NCBI GenBank assembly: GCA_030428835.1
Contig: JAUIEP010000023.1
Location: forward strand, 1-43,402
DNA: 43,402 nt
From: Gammaproteobacteria bacterium
GTDB lineage: Bacteria; Pseudomonadota; Gammaproteobacteria; Pseudomonadales; Halieaceae
Direction: 5' to 3'
Made by a program: the position numbers and the translations under genes. Of the stretch, positions 1-8,185 are shown one piece after another. The notes under the pieces are model-generated. The model made no database searches and had not been told where the DNA came from. It worked only from the letters and a program-made list of their open reading frames with translations. The number at the start of each line of letters is the position of its first letter. Within the stretch, counting starts at the first letter, position 1.

Positions 1-578
1 GTATCCGGTGCCAGGCCGGATTGGCGCAGCAGCAGTTCGCCGTTCGAGGTCATGAAGCGCGCGTCCTGGTCGAACAGCAGGTACCGGCCGAGGTCGGTGG
101 GGCGCAGCAGGAAGCGGCTGGCGCCCGTGAGGGACGTCGCCCCAGGCCCGTAGGCGCCCTCGACGAGTGCCGGGTCCGGCAGCGAATTCGCGGCCCCGCT
201 CGCCACCGCGCCCGTCCCGGCCAGGAAGCTGTTGCCGCCGTCGGCGGACAACGCCACGCAGGTGTTCGCCACTGCGTAGATCGAAGCCGTCGATGCGCAC
301 TGTCCGCTACTGCAACGCGTCGCGCACTGCGCCGCATCGTCCAGCGTGATCACGCCGTCCGTGTCGATGTCGCGCACGTCACCCGGTCCAGCAGAGGGCA
401 GCCCCCGGTCGAGCTTGATCAGGTGTATGTCGTGCTCGTCCACGTTGTAGTCGCCGTCGGCGTCGCACAGCAGCGGGACGCGGCCGCCGCACTGGGCGTG
501 GCTGACGCTCGCCAGCAGGAGCAGGGCAAGGGCGGTGGCGCTTGCCGAAAGGAGGCGTAATGGGGGCATGGGTGTCAT
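1..578 (-). CDS. Secreted dockerin-like Ca-binding protein, N-terminal part (runs off left edge)
   Basis: The frame is open from an ATG at 578 (MTPMPPLRLL) to the window edge, so the C-terminus is missing. An in-frame ATG at 569 is an alternative start; neither has a strong ribosome binding site. A short basic segment and a leucine/alanine core ending in SVSHA form a clear signal peptide. Directly after it come two Asp-rich loops, DADGDYNVDEHD and DIDTDGVITLDD, which have the DxDxDG pattern of EF-hand-like dockerin type I repeats. A Cys/Gly-rich stretch follows (CATRCSSGQC). The protein is probably exported and binds calcium. What it does cannot be told from this fragment. It is transcribed away from the DUF3604 gene with about 195 bp between them. 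Confidence 0.7.
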   Translation of the reverse strand, partial: MTPMPPLRLLSASATALALLLLASVSHAQCGGRVPLLCDADGDYNVDEHDIHLIKLDRGLPSAGPGDVRDIDTDGVITLDDAAQCATRCSSGQCASTASIYAVANTCVALSADGGNSFLAGTGAVASGAANSLPDPALVEGAYGPGATSLTGASRFLLRPTDLGRYLLFDQDARFMTSNGELLLRQSGLAPD

Positions 579-773
579 TCCGTATAGCGGGTCGGGCGCG
601 GTCGGCGCCGTCGTTCACGCGGCGCGAAAGCGTGTTTTATTCTTCAGGGGGTGCCTGATGCAAGGAGTGTGCCTGCTACAGCCAAAGGCTTCGGTATCAA
701 TTGCTTAAGTGCGGCCTGCGTCGCGGCATCTGCCGCGGGCAGCGCACAGTGTAAAGAACCGTGACACGCGGCC

Positions 774-2792
774 CTAGTCCGCCCCGTACCAGATCGGCGC
801 CGTCCACGCCCGTTCCTGCACGGTTTTCGGCATGCGCTCGCTGTCGCAGCCCTCCGGCCGTTGATCGTTGGGCAGGGACAGGCACAGGCGCGTGGACCAG
901 CGACAGCTGGGGTTCTCCACCACGCGCGCGTAGTAGACCGCATCCTGTTCCGGGTCGAACTGCGGGTCCTGCCACACCGCGCACAGGCTGGCGTGCCCCC
1001 GGCCCGTGGGCGCGCACGTGGCGAGGTCGACACCGGCGTCGTTATTGGCATCGCCGGCGACATCGATCACCTGCTGGTGGAACTCGTCGCCCTCGCCGAG
1101 CCAGCCCTTGACGACCTGGATGCGTTGCAGCGCCACACCGGGTTGCGTCGCGGTGCCGGGGTCGGCGGCCGCGGAGACGACGAACTCGGGCGCCGCTCCC
1201 TGCCTGCCGGGTGCGGGCAGTACGCCGCCCATCGGCACACCGGCGCGATACCCCTCGGCCGCGAGGTCCGGGTCGGCGCAGATATCCGCCGGGATATTCC
1301 AGCCGCCGAAGAAGCGCGGCGCGATGCGCGGGCCGCTCGTGGCGAAGGTCTCCCTGCGCTTGAGCGCGTCGAAGATGGCGTCGCGGGTGTTTTCTTCCGC
1401 CCACACCCCGGCGAGGCCGCCCGGGTTCTGGTACGCGACCTTGCGCCGTTCGTTACCCACGTTGAGCAGTTTTTCCACGGAGTAGCCGTACTTGTAGGGG
1501 CGGTCGTATTCGCTGACTGCACCCGGTGTGGACGTGTGCGTGTCAGTGCTGCCGATGAAGCCGAAGGCATACGGGTTCACGCCGATGCGCTCCTTCTCGC
1601 GCAGCCCTTCCAGCAGCGCGTAGCGCACGTAGTCGGTGCGCGATGTGCAGCCCCGGCCCGCCTGCGCGCCGCTGCCGCTGCCTGTCAGGCAGTCCTCCAG
1701 CTCCGGGTCGCCGAAGTCGCGTATCTTTTCGAAGCCGCACAGCTCGTCCGCGCCGCCCAGCACGTTGTACATGCCGTTGCGGCACTCGCTCTCGCCCTTG
1801 ATCTGCATCATCTCCACCACGGGTTCCAGCCGCGCGCGCAGCGCCGCCTCCTCGCGCTGGCGCTCGAGCGGCAGGTCGGCGTACTCCACCCGGAACATCT
1901 GCCCGTTGGAGAGGTTGGGATTGTGCGGGATGGCGATCGCGTCGCAGCCGCTGCCGGAGTCGTTGCACTGTTCCAGCAACTGGCGGCGCAGGTCCATGGC
2001 GACCGGCGTTTCGAGGGAGGAGATGGGGAGCTCCGGCACGATCTCGTTGCGCAGGATGATGTTGCGGTGCACCTTGGTGGCCTGCGGCGAATAGCTGTAT
2101 TCCCAGGCGTGGAACGTGGTGAAGGAGCAGTCCGCGCTGCGGTCGTACCAGCGTTCGGCGGAGGCCTGGACAGACCCCCAGATGTTGCCGAGCTCCCTGC
2201 GGCAGATCGCGTCGTCGTCGCCGCACACGTCGTCGCTGCGGCCGGACAGCCCTATCAGCCCGGCGATACGCGCGCGAAATCCCTTCAGCCCTAGCACGCG
2301 GGCGAGGAGCGCCTTGCCCTCGCCGCGGTAGAGCGCGCAACCCTTGCTGTCGTAGGTCGCGGAGCCGGGTGTCGTGCACAGGGAGACTTCCGCGAGCCAC
2401 TCGGAATGGTCGGTCACCGCGGCGAAGTCCAGCGGGCGGTCGATGCGGGCCTTGCGTGTGGGTGTGCCGGTCTCTACCCCGGCCACGCTGATCTCGCCGC
2501 CCGTGGCGAAGGCGTAGGCGTCGTCGGGCAGGGTGCGCGTGCCCTGGGAATTGGCGTCCATCGACAGCGACGTGTGGATGTGCAGGTCGCCGAAAAGTGC
2601 CTGGCGGTGCGGCGCGGAATTGTTGCAGGCCGCGCGGGGCGCGGGGGTCCGCTTCTGCGCCGCCGCGGGCGGCGGGTCCCAGGGTTCCGTGGTGAGCTCA
2701 ATACTGCCCAGGCCGCAGCCGGCGAGCAGCAGCGCGATAGTCGCGGCCGTTATCGTAGCGGTGGCTGGTGCGGGTGTGCGGTGTGTGGTCAC
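774..2792 (-). CDS. DUF3604 family lipoprotein (paralogue 1)
   Basis: This is a 672-aa protein. A hydrophobic N-terminus ends in the lipobox LLAGC (Cys26), so it is probably a lipid-anchored envelope protein. From about residue 68 it carries the DUF3604 signature GDLHIHTSLS, followed by VTDHSEWL near 126-133 and later GFIGSTDTHTSTPG and WAEENTRDAIFDAL. The His/Asp motifs resemble metal-binding motifs of PHP-type phosphoesterases, but no activity is established for DUF3604. A related protein lies at 13502-15364 and shares these motifs and the ending (QERAWTAPIWYG versus QERAVTSAIWYA). Several Cys residues in the middle and C-terminal parts suggest disulfides, which fits export. The family call is secure; the function is unknown. 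Confidence 0.9.
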   Translation of the reverse strand: MTTHRTPAPATATITAATIALLLAGCGLGSIELTTEPWDPPPAAAQKRTPAPRAACNNSAPHRQALFGDLHIHTSLSMDANSQGTRTLPDDAYAFATGGEISVAGVETGTPTRKARIDRPLDFAAVTDHSEWLAEVSLCTTPGSATYDSKGCALYRGEGKALLARVLGLKGFRARIAGLIGLSGRSDDVCGDDDAICRRELGNIWGSVQASAERWYDRSADCSFTTFHAWEYSYSPQATKVHRNIILRNEIVPELPISSLETPVAMDLRRQLLEQCNDSGSGCDAIAIPHNPNLSNGQMFRVEYADLPLERQREEAALRARLEPVVEMMQIKGESECRNGMYNVLGGADELCGFEKIRDFGDPELEDCLTGSGSGAQAGRGCTSRTDYVRYALLEGLREKERIGVNPYAFGFIGSTDTHTSTPGAVSEYDRPYKYGYSVEKLLNVGNERRKVAYQNPGGLAGVWAEENTRDAIFDALKRRETFATSGPRIAPRFFGGWNIPADICADPDLAAEGYRAGVPMGGVLPAPGRQGAAPEFVVSAAADPGTATQPGVALQRIQVVKGWLGEGDEFHQQVIDVAGDANNDAGVDLATCAPTGRGHASLCAVWQDPQFDPEQDAVYYARVVENPSCRWSTRLCLSLPNDQRPEGCDSERMPKTVQERAWTAPIWYGAD

Positions 2793-2898
2793 GGGAATGC
2801 TCCGTTTTTATTCTTGCCCGCCCAGGCGGATTACGTCCTGGCGGAATCTGGCGGGCTGTTATTAATGTAGGCCATTGTACAGGCTCCGGCGTGATTGC

Positions 2899-5082
2899 TC
2901 AGAGATCCTCGACCCTGCGCACCCAGGGCTGCAGCCGGGCCAGCCGTTGTTTCGCCGCATCCGCCTCGGCGCGCGTGCTGTAACTGCCGTACAGCACCAG
3001 GAACTGGTCCGCGCCTTTCTCGCGCCGCTGGCGCACGCTCGCCTGCCCGGCCAGCGCGTTCTGCGCGATGAACGACTGCGCGTTCTGCGCCGTGCTGAAC
3101 ACGCCGAGCTGCAGTGTGAACTGGCCTTTGGTTCGCGCAGCGGCTGTCGTTGTGCTTTTACCGCTGGCGGGCACGGTGCTCGCACGTGCCGGCCCGCTCA
3201 GGTTGCCGCCCAGGCAGCGCGACACCGCCAGTTCGTTGCCCGCGCTCACCTGCTGGTACTTTTCCCAGAACGCGGCGTCGACTTTCCTGCCGTAGCTGGA
3301 GGCTTTCTTGCTGCGGTAGCGCGCCACCTGGCTCGGCCCGCCGTTGTAGGCCGAGTAGCTCGCGCGGGCCAGGTTGTGCAGGCCGCCCGGTTGCTTGTGT
3401 TCGCCCTTGCGCAGGGCGTACTTCACCAGGTAGTCGAGCAGCACCTCCGCTCCCGCCCTGCCGTTGTAGGCGATGTCCCAGCGCAATTGCTGCTGGTCGT
3501 AGAAGCCGCGCCACACGCGTTCGTTCATCTGCATCAGGCCGACGTCGCCCGTGCCCGAGCGCAGCGGCACCAGTTTCCTGTCGTCGCTGACAACGTAGTG
3601 CCGCCAGCAGCTTTCCTGCCACGCGGTCGCGAGCACCAGGTCCTGGAACAACTCGGCGTACTGCGGCTCGAGCTTGCGCCTGGTGCCCGCCTTGTTCGCG
3701 GAGTCGCGCAGCAGCGCCGCCACCTGCGGCAGGTACTGCGGCAGGTCACTGCGCTGCGGCGCCCAGCTGTTCAGCCGGTTCGCGTCCGCCGCCCACGCCC
3801 GCGGCAGTAGCGAAAATCCCGGCCACCACGCCGCCGCCGGCGGCGCTGCATCGGCCTGGCTTTCGTCGAGCAGCTCGCGCAGCGCGGGGTCGACCTCCTC
3901 GGAATACTCCAGCAGGCCGTCACCTTCCCCGGCGTTGATCAGTCGCGCGAGCCGCCGCAGGCCGTCGGCGGAGATGTCCAGGCCGAAACTCGGGCCGAGC
4001 TGGTCGAGGGCCGCCAGCGCATCGGTCGCGGCGACCACGCTGACCAGCAGCAGGTGTTCCTGCCCGGGCTGCTCCAGCGCGATGCGGCCGATGACGGGTG
4101 CCAGGTCCTGCCAGCTCTGCAGGAACCAGGTGCGCACCGCGTCGTCGTCGGTGTCGGGCGCGGCCTGTAAGGCGTCGCGCAGGCGGTAGCGGCTCTCGAT
4201 GAGCACGTCCAGCAGCGCCTCGCGCAGTTCGCGCAGCCCGGTCGCGGCCGCGTAGTGTTTTACCGCCGCGACCAACAGCGCGTCCATCAACTGCCAGCGC
4301 TCCTCCCAGCGCGCCAGTTCCTCCTCCGTCAGCGCGCGCTCCGGCGGCGGGGGCTGCGCGGGCCGCTCCACGGTGAATTCAATATCCGCGGCCAGCGCGC
4401 TGTCTGTCACGCGCAGGTTGCCCACCTTGAGGCTCGCCAGCAGCGCCTCGATCTGCGTCCGCGAATGCCGCGGCAACACGTCGGGCAAGAGCGTGCCGAC
4501 CGACTGCAACTGCGGGCCGAGGTCCACCGTAAAGCGCTCGAACTGCGCCTGCACGCTGGCGCCCGCCAGGCGTTGTACCTGGTCGTTGGCCAGCGGCTTG
4601 CCCGCCCGGTCGAGCAGGCGGATGCGCTGTGCGCCGAAGCCGAGCGCGGTGCCGTCGCCGCGCACCTCGGGCCTGCCCGCCACGCCGATGCGACCCTGCC
4701 AGTTGAGCAGCGTGGTGCACGCCCCGGCGCCGCCCACGCCGATACGGGCGCGCAGGTCGGCCAGCACTTCGAGTTCGGCGCCGCTAGGCGCCATGGCCGG
4801 GTTGCTGAGCACGAGTTCGCTGCAGCCGGTGGGGTCGTCGAGCACTTCACGCGTCTGGCCCGCGCCGGTGAAGAGCTGTGTGACCAGCAGTTGCTGCAAC
4901 AGGGGGTAGTCCATCGCGATCGGCACCGCCACACGCGACGCCGTTGGCGCCGCCGCGCCGGCGGCGGCCGCCGCCACCGCGCACAGCAACAGCGCCGCGC
5001 ACAGTGCCCCGCGCCCCCGGGGCGCGAGCGCAATCCCCGGCAGGACGCGGGTCGTGATGGGGCGTGGCGGGTGCGGAGTCAT
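2899..5082 (-). CDS. Lytic transglycosylase-like SLT domain protein with C-terminal SPOR domain
   Basis: The chosen start is the ATG at 5082 (MTPHPPRPIT), which gives 727 aa. A longer open frame upstream has no export signal and an Arg-rich, non-protein-like composition. Residues 26-46 form a signal peptide or membrane anchor. Residues 50-430 are an uncharacterised region with a Pro-rich break near 241-248. The SLT/lysozyme-like fold covers about 475-600: AWQES with putative catalytic Glu490, GLMQMN at 515-520 and AYNGG at 578-582. The end (653-727) is a SPOR domain, QFTLQLGVFSTAQNAQ to the C-terminus, of the type that binds denuded septal peptidoglycan. It likely cleaves peptidoglycan glycan strands in the periplasm, perhaps at the septum. 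It diverges from the M48 protease gene. Confidence 0.85.
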   Translation of the reverse strand: MTPHPPRPITTRVLPGIALAPRGRGALCAALLLCAVAAAAAGAAAPTASRVAVPIAMDYPLLQQLLVTQLFTGAGQTREVLDDPTGCSELVLSNPAMAPSGAELEVLADLRARIGVGGAGACTTLLNWQGRIGVAGRPEVRGDGTALGFGAQRIRLLDRAGKPLANDQVQRLAGASVQAQFERFTVDLGPQLQSVGTLLPDVLPRHSRTQIEALLASLKVGNLRVTDSALAADIEFTVERPAQPPPPERALTEEELARWEERWQLMDALLVAAVKHYAAATGLRELREALLDVLIESRYRLRDALQAAPDTDDDAVRTWFLQSWQDLAPVIGRIALEQPGQEHLLLVSVVAATDALAALDQLGPSFGLDISADGLRRLARLINAGEGDGLLEYSEEVDPALRELLDESQADAAPPAAAWWPGFSLLPRAWAADANRLNSWAPQRSDLPQYLPQVAALLRDSANKAGTRRKLEPQYAELFQDLVLATAWQESCWRHYVVSDDRKLVPLRSGTGDVGLMQMNERVWRGFYDQQQLRWDIAYNGRAGAEVLLDYLVKYALRKGEHKQPGGLHNLARASYSAYNGGPSQVARYRSKKASSYGRKVDAAFWEKYQQVSAGNELAVSRCLGGNLSGPARASTVPASGKSTTTAAARTKGQFTLQLGVFSTAQNAQSFIAQNALAGQASVRQRREKGADQFLVLYGSYSTRAEADAAKQRLARLQPWVRRVEDL

Positions 5083-5189
5083 TGCGGCGGTGTCCGGTGT
5101 CCAGTGGGCGCGAGGGGCTATTCTAGTCCGGCCGGGCCGGCGACGTCTGCATGCCGGCTGTCGCATTCTCCTGCCGCGCCCGTATTGGC

Positions 5190-5195
5190 TATACT
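5190..5195 (+). promoter_or_regulatory. Putative -10 box (TATACT) for the M48 protease gene
   Basis: TATACT matches five of six bases of the sigma70 -10 consensus and lies 54 bp before the ATG at 5249. The -35 region about 17 bp upstream is poor, so this is a tentative call. Similar boxes in similar context occur before the genes at 9519 and 23941. Confidence 0.4.
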
Positions 5196-5248
5196 TTGCG
5201 ACATCAGGCCAAGCTTTTGCCCGCGCCGTGACGGGCGAGGAGACTCCC

Positions 5249-6457
5249 ATGCATCGAGTTGGATTGCCTAGCCTGCTCCTGGCGCTGCTGCTGGTTGCGG
5301 TACCCGGCGGCGCCGTCGCCAAGAGTTACAAGCCCATCAACGAAATCCCGGGTCAAGTACCGGAAACAGAGGAAGAAGAGGCCGTCTGGCAGGTTGGCAT
5401 CGCGCACCAGGAGGAGGTGCGTGGCAGCGACGAACTGGTCAACGACGCGGCGCTGGAGCGGTATCTCGAAAGTATCGTGGCGCGGCTGATGGGCGAGATG
5501 GTGCAGACCATCGGTCTCGAGGTGGACGTGCTCGTGTTCCGGGATCCCTCCGTGAACGCATGGGTATACCCCAACGGTACGGTGGCTGTACAGACGGGCC
5601 TGCTCGCGGCCATGGACAACGAGGCGCAACTGGCCGCCATCCTCGGTCACGAGGTCTCGCACTTTCTCAACCGCCACGCGTTCATCCAGATCAAGTCGAA
5701 GCAGACCCAGTCGGCTATCGGCAAGGGGCTCGGTGCACTCGCGGCCATCGCGGTTGCGATGGAGACGGGGACTGTATCCACGGGCCTGCTGGACAGCGGC
5801 CAGATCTGGACCGACCTCGTTACCAGTGGTTACTCGCGCAAGCTGGAGACCCAGGCCGATGAACAGGGCCTGCAGATGATGATCGCGGCGGGTTACCCGC
5901 CGGAAGAGGCGTTGCCGGCATTCGAGGAACTGCGCATCGACGAGGACGATGAGATCAATATCAGTAAGGTATGGAGCAGCCACCCGGACATCGACGCGCG
6001 CAAGAAGAACCTCAAGAAGCAAATCAAGAAGGCGAAGGTGTCCGGGAACAGCGCGGGACTCGACGGCGCGGCCTACCTGCGGGCCGTACAACTCGGGGTG
6101 CTGGCCAATTCACAGTTGCTGGTACAGGACCGTGACTTCGAGGAAGCAATCGCGAGCCTGGAACAGTTCACGTCCGCGGTACCCGATAAGCCTACGGGTT
6201 TCTTCCTGCTGGGCGAGGCCTACCGCAAGCGCACCCCGGAGGGGGATTACGAGCAGCGGGTCACGGCCTACCGGCAGACGCTGGCGGTCAATGACGGCTT
6301 TGCGGCCGCCTGGCGCGAACTGGGTATGGCACAGCGCCAGCAGGGCAGGCCGGCGGAGGCCGGGGCGGCTTTTTCCCGCTATCTCGAACTCGCACCGGAT
6401 GCCGCCGACGCGCCGATTATCGCGTGGTATCGCGACCGCCTCGGCGCGGCGCAATAG
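5249..6457 (+). CDS. Periplasmic M48 family zinc metalloprotease with C-terminal TPR-like region (BepA/LoiP-type)
   Basis: Translation starts at the ATG at 5249, preceded by GCGAGGAGA; this gives 402 aa. Residues 1-24 are a signal peptide ending AVA. The zinc-binding motif HEVSH is at 134-138. The third ligand region KLETQADEQGL lies at 198-208, with Glu200 and Asp204 matching the family's ExxxD. The segment after about residue 280 is helical with TPR-like repeats (FLLGEAYRKR, AAWRELGMAQRQQGRPAEAG), the layout of BepA-type outer-membrane quality-control proteases. It probably degrades or assembles envelope proteins. The next gene begins 12 bp after its stop on the same strand, so the two are probably co-transcribed. 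Confidence 0.88.
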   Translation: MHRVGLPSLLLALLLVAVPGGAVAKSYKPINEIPGQVPETEEEEAVWQVGIAHQEEVRGSDELVNDAALERYLESIVARLMGEMVQTIGLEVDVLVFRDPSVNAWVYPNGTVAVQTGLLAAMDNEAQLAAILGHEVSHFLNRHAFIQIKSKQTQSAIGKGLGALAAIAVAMETGTVSTGLLDSGQIWTDLVTSGYSRKLETQADEQGLQMMIAAGYPPEEALPAFEELRIDEDDEINISKVWSSHPDIDARKKNLKKQIKKAKVSGNSAGLDGAAYLRAVQLGVLANSQLLVQDRDFEEAIASLEQFTSAVPDKPTGFFLLGEAYRKRTPEGDYEQRVTAYRQTLAVNDGFAAAWRELGMAQRQQGRPAEAGAAFSRYLELAPDAADAPIIAWYRDRLGAAQ

Positions 6458-6469
6458 GAGGGGTTGACC

Positions 6470-7171
6470 ATGCAGCGACTGACCTGCCTTGCAGTGTTCT
6501 TCTTCTGTCTTCTCGCCGCCACACCCCTGCAAGCGCAGAAGCTGAAAGACGCGTACATCGACATCAAGGAAAAGACCCTGCGCAAGGAGTACTCCAACCT
6601 GGCGATGCTGCCGGTGGTGGCGGCCAGTTCGGCCCATGCGCCCCAGGCCATCATCGAACGTATCGCGGCGCAAGTGCGGGAAATCATGGAAGACGAGGAC
6701 TTCACCCTGCTGCCGCCGGAGGAGGTCGCGGCGATTCGCGCCGAGTTTGCGGCGCTGTATTCCGAACCCTCCGCGGCCGAAAACCAGGCGGCAATAGATG
6801 AGCACACGATCCGCGAGTTGTTTTACCGCCACCCGGTAGACGGCCTGCTGACGGTGCAGGTGCTGCCCGTGGGTGCGCCGTTTCGCGACGATAAGGCCGA
6901 GTGGGCAGGCACCTCCCAGAAGATCGAACACGAGGGCGACGGCTTTTTCGGCACGCTCATGGGCACGGACTACGGCGGCACCATCGCCGCGTCGGCCATC
7001 CGCGTTATTATCAGTGATCGCGCGGGCAGACCGCTGTACAACTGGATGGGCGGCGTCGAGGTGATGATGATGCGCAAGGGCGAGTCACTGGAGCCGCTGC
7101 CGCCCGAGGCGCTGTGGCAGAGCGACAAGCGGGTGGTGAAGGCGGTGAAGTACGCGCTTAAGCCCCTGTAG
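6470..7171 (+). CDS. Secreted protein of unknown function, partner of the M48 protease gene
   Basis: The ATG at 6470 is favoured by an AGGAGGGG ribosome binding site at 6457-6463; an upstream in-frame TTG overlaps that site. The product has 233 aa, with a signal peptide ending in PLQAQ (about residue 22). The mature part has no Cys and no motif I recognise. It holds a segment LAMLPVVAASSAHAPQAIIERIAAQVREI that reads like the start of proteins which build a variable, name-dependent envelope component, and later a Gly-rich stretch GDGFFGTLMGTDYGGT. It sits 12 bp behind the protease gene, so it may be a substrate, partner or accessory factor in the periplasm. Function is not assigned. Confidence 0.75.
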   Translation: MQRLTCLAVFFFCLLAATPLQAQKLKDAYIDIKEKTLRKEYSNLAMLPVVAASSAHAPQAIIERIAAQVREIMEDEDFTLLPPEEVAAIRAEFAALYSEPSAAENQAAIDEHTIRELFYRHPVDGLLTVQVLPVGAPFRDDKAEWAGTSQKIEHEGDGFFGTLMGTDYGGTIAASAIRVIISDRAGRPLYNWMGGVEVMMMRKGESLEPLPPEALWQSDKRVVKAVKYALKPL

Positions 7172-7237
7172 CAAGTGGGGCAGCACCCGGCCTGCGGACG
7201 ATTTATCCTTCTCCCTGACCGTTATCCAGGAGTCTTT

Positions 7238-8146
7238 ATGAAGCGGGGCTTTATCGAAGCGGACGTGCCGGAGCAGCACGGCAGGACCTTCGTCGTGACC
7301 GGTGCCAATACCGGGCTGGGCTACGAGACCGCCAGGGTGCTGTCAGCCCGCGGCGCCCGCGTGCTCATTGCCTGCCGCTCGCGGGAGAAAGCCGAGGACG
7401 CGATCGCGCGCATACAGCAGGCCAACGGTGACGTCGATGTCAGTTTCGTGCCGCTCGACCTGGGCGACCTGTCCTCGGTGCGCGCGTGCGCCCAGACTCT
7501 CGCGGGCGAACCGCGCATCGATGTACTCATCAACAACGCGGGCGTCATGGTGCCGCCCTTCGAGCTCACGGTAGACGGGTTTGAGTCGCAGTTCGGCGTG
7601 AATCACCTGGGGCCGTTCGCGCTGACCGGCCTGCTGCTCGACAAGTTGGCGCAGACGCCCGCATCGCGGGTGGTCAACACCAGCAGCCTGGCGCACAACG
7701 CCGGCAGGATACGTTTCGACGACATCAACGCCGGGCGCGGTTACAACGCCACGGCGCGCTATGCCATGAGCAAGCTGGCCAACCTGCTGTTCACCTACGA
7801 GTTGCAGCGCCGCCTGGACGCCGCCGGGATCCCGATCCTGTCCGTGGCGTGCCACCCCGGCATCGCGAGCACCGAGCTGAGCCGCTACATGCCCGGCCTG
7901 CTCACCGCCGCGACGAACCTCCTGCAGCCGCTCCTGAACACCGCGGCCCAGGGCGCCTGGCCCACGTTGTGTGCGGCGGTGTCCGACGAGGTCGAGGGCG
8001 GCGCCTATTACGGTCCCGCCCATCGCTTCGAGGCGGCCGGCCCCGCGGTGCGGGTGCGCTCCAATCGCGCCAGCCGCAGCGAGCGCGCGGCGCGACGCCT
8101 GTGGGAGCTCTCCGTCGAGATGACGGGGGTCGACCCGGGCATCTGA
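7238..8146 (+). CDS. Short-chain dehydrogenase/reductase (retinol dehydrogenase-like)
   Basis: The start is the ATG at 7238 with CCAGGAG eight bases upstream; 302 aa. The NAD(P) Rossmann motif TGANTGLG is at 21-28, followed by RVLIACRSREKAE, which suggests NADP preference through Arg47 and Arg49. NNAGV is at 99-103, catalytic serines lie in NTSSLAH (about 149-150), and YAMSK gives Tyr175 and Lys179. The order and the xYxxSKLAN variant match the SDR subgroup of retinol dehydrogenase/WWOX-like oxidoreductases. It probably reduces or oxidises a lipophilic alcohol or ketone. Substrate is unknown. It converges with the CoA-transferase gene across 39 bp. Confidence 0.88.
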   Translation: MKRGFIEADVPEQHGRTFVVTGANTGLGYETARVLSARGARVLIACRSREKAEDAIARIQQANGDVDVSFVPLDLGDLSSVRACAQTLAGEPRIDVLINNAGVMVPPFELTVDGFESQFGVNHLGPFALTGLLLDKLAQTPASRVVNTSSLAHNAGRIRFDDINAGRGYNATARYAMSKLANLLFTYELQRRLDAAGIPILSVACHPGIASTELSRYMPGLLTAATNLLQPLLNTAAQGAWPTLCAAVSDEVEGGAYYGPAHRFEAAGPAVRVRSNRASRSERAARRLWELSVEMTGVDPGI

Positions 8147-8185
8147 GCGGGCAGGGCGGGTCACCTCGCGCGCGGCGGGCGGGGT

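Noticed and set aside
722-737. Terminator hairpin CGCGGC-ATCT-GCCGCG
   Set aside because: The stem is good but no T-run follows on either strand; such stems are common in GC-rich DNA.
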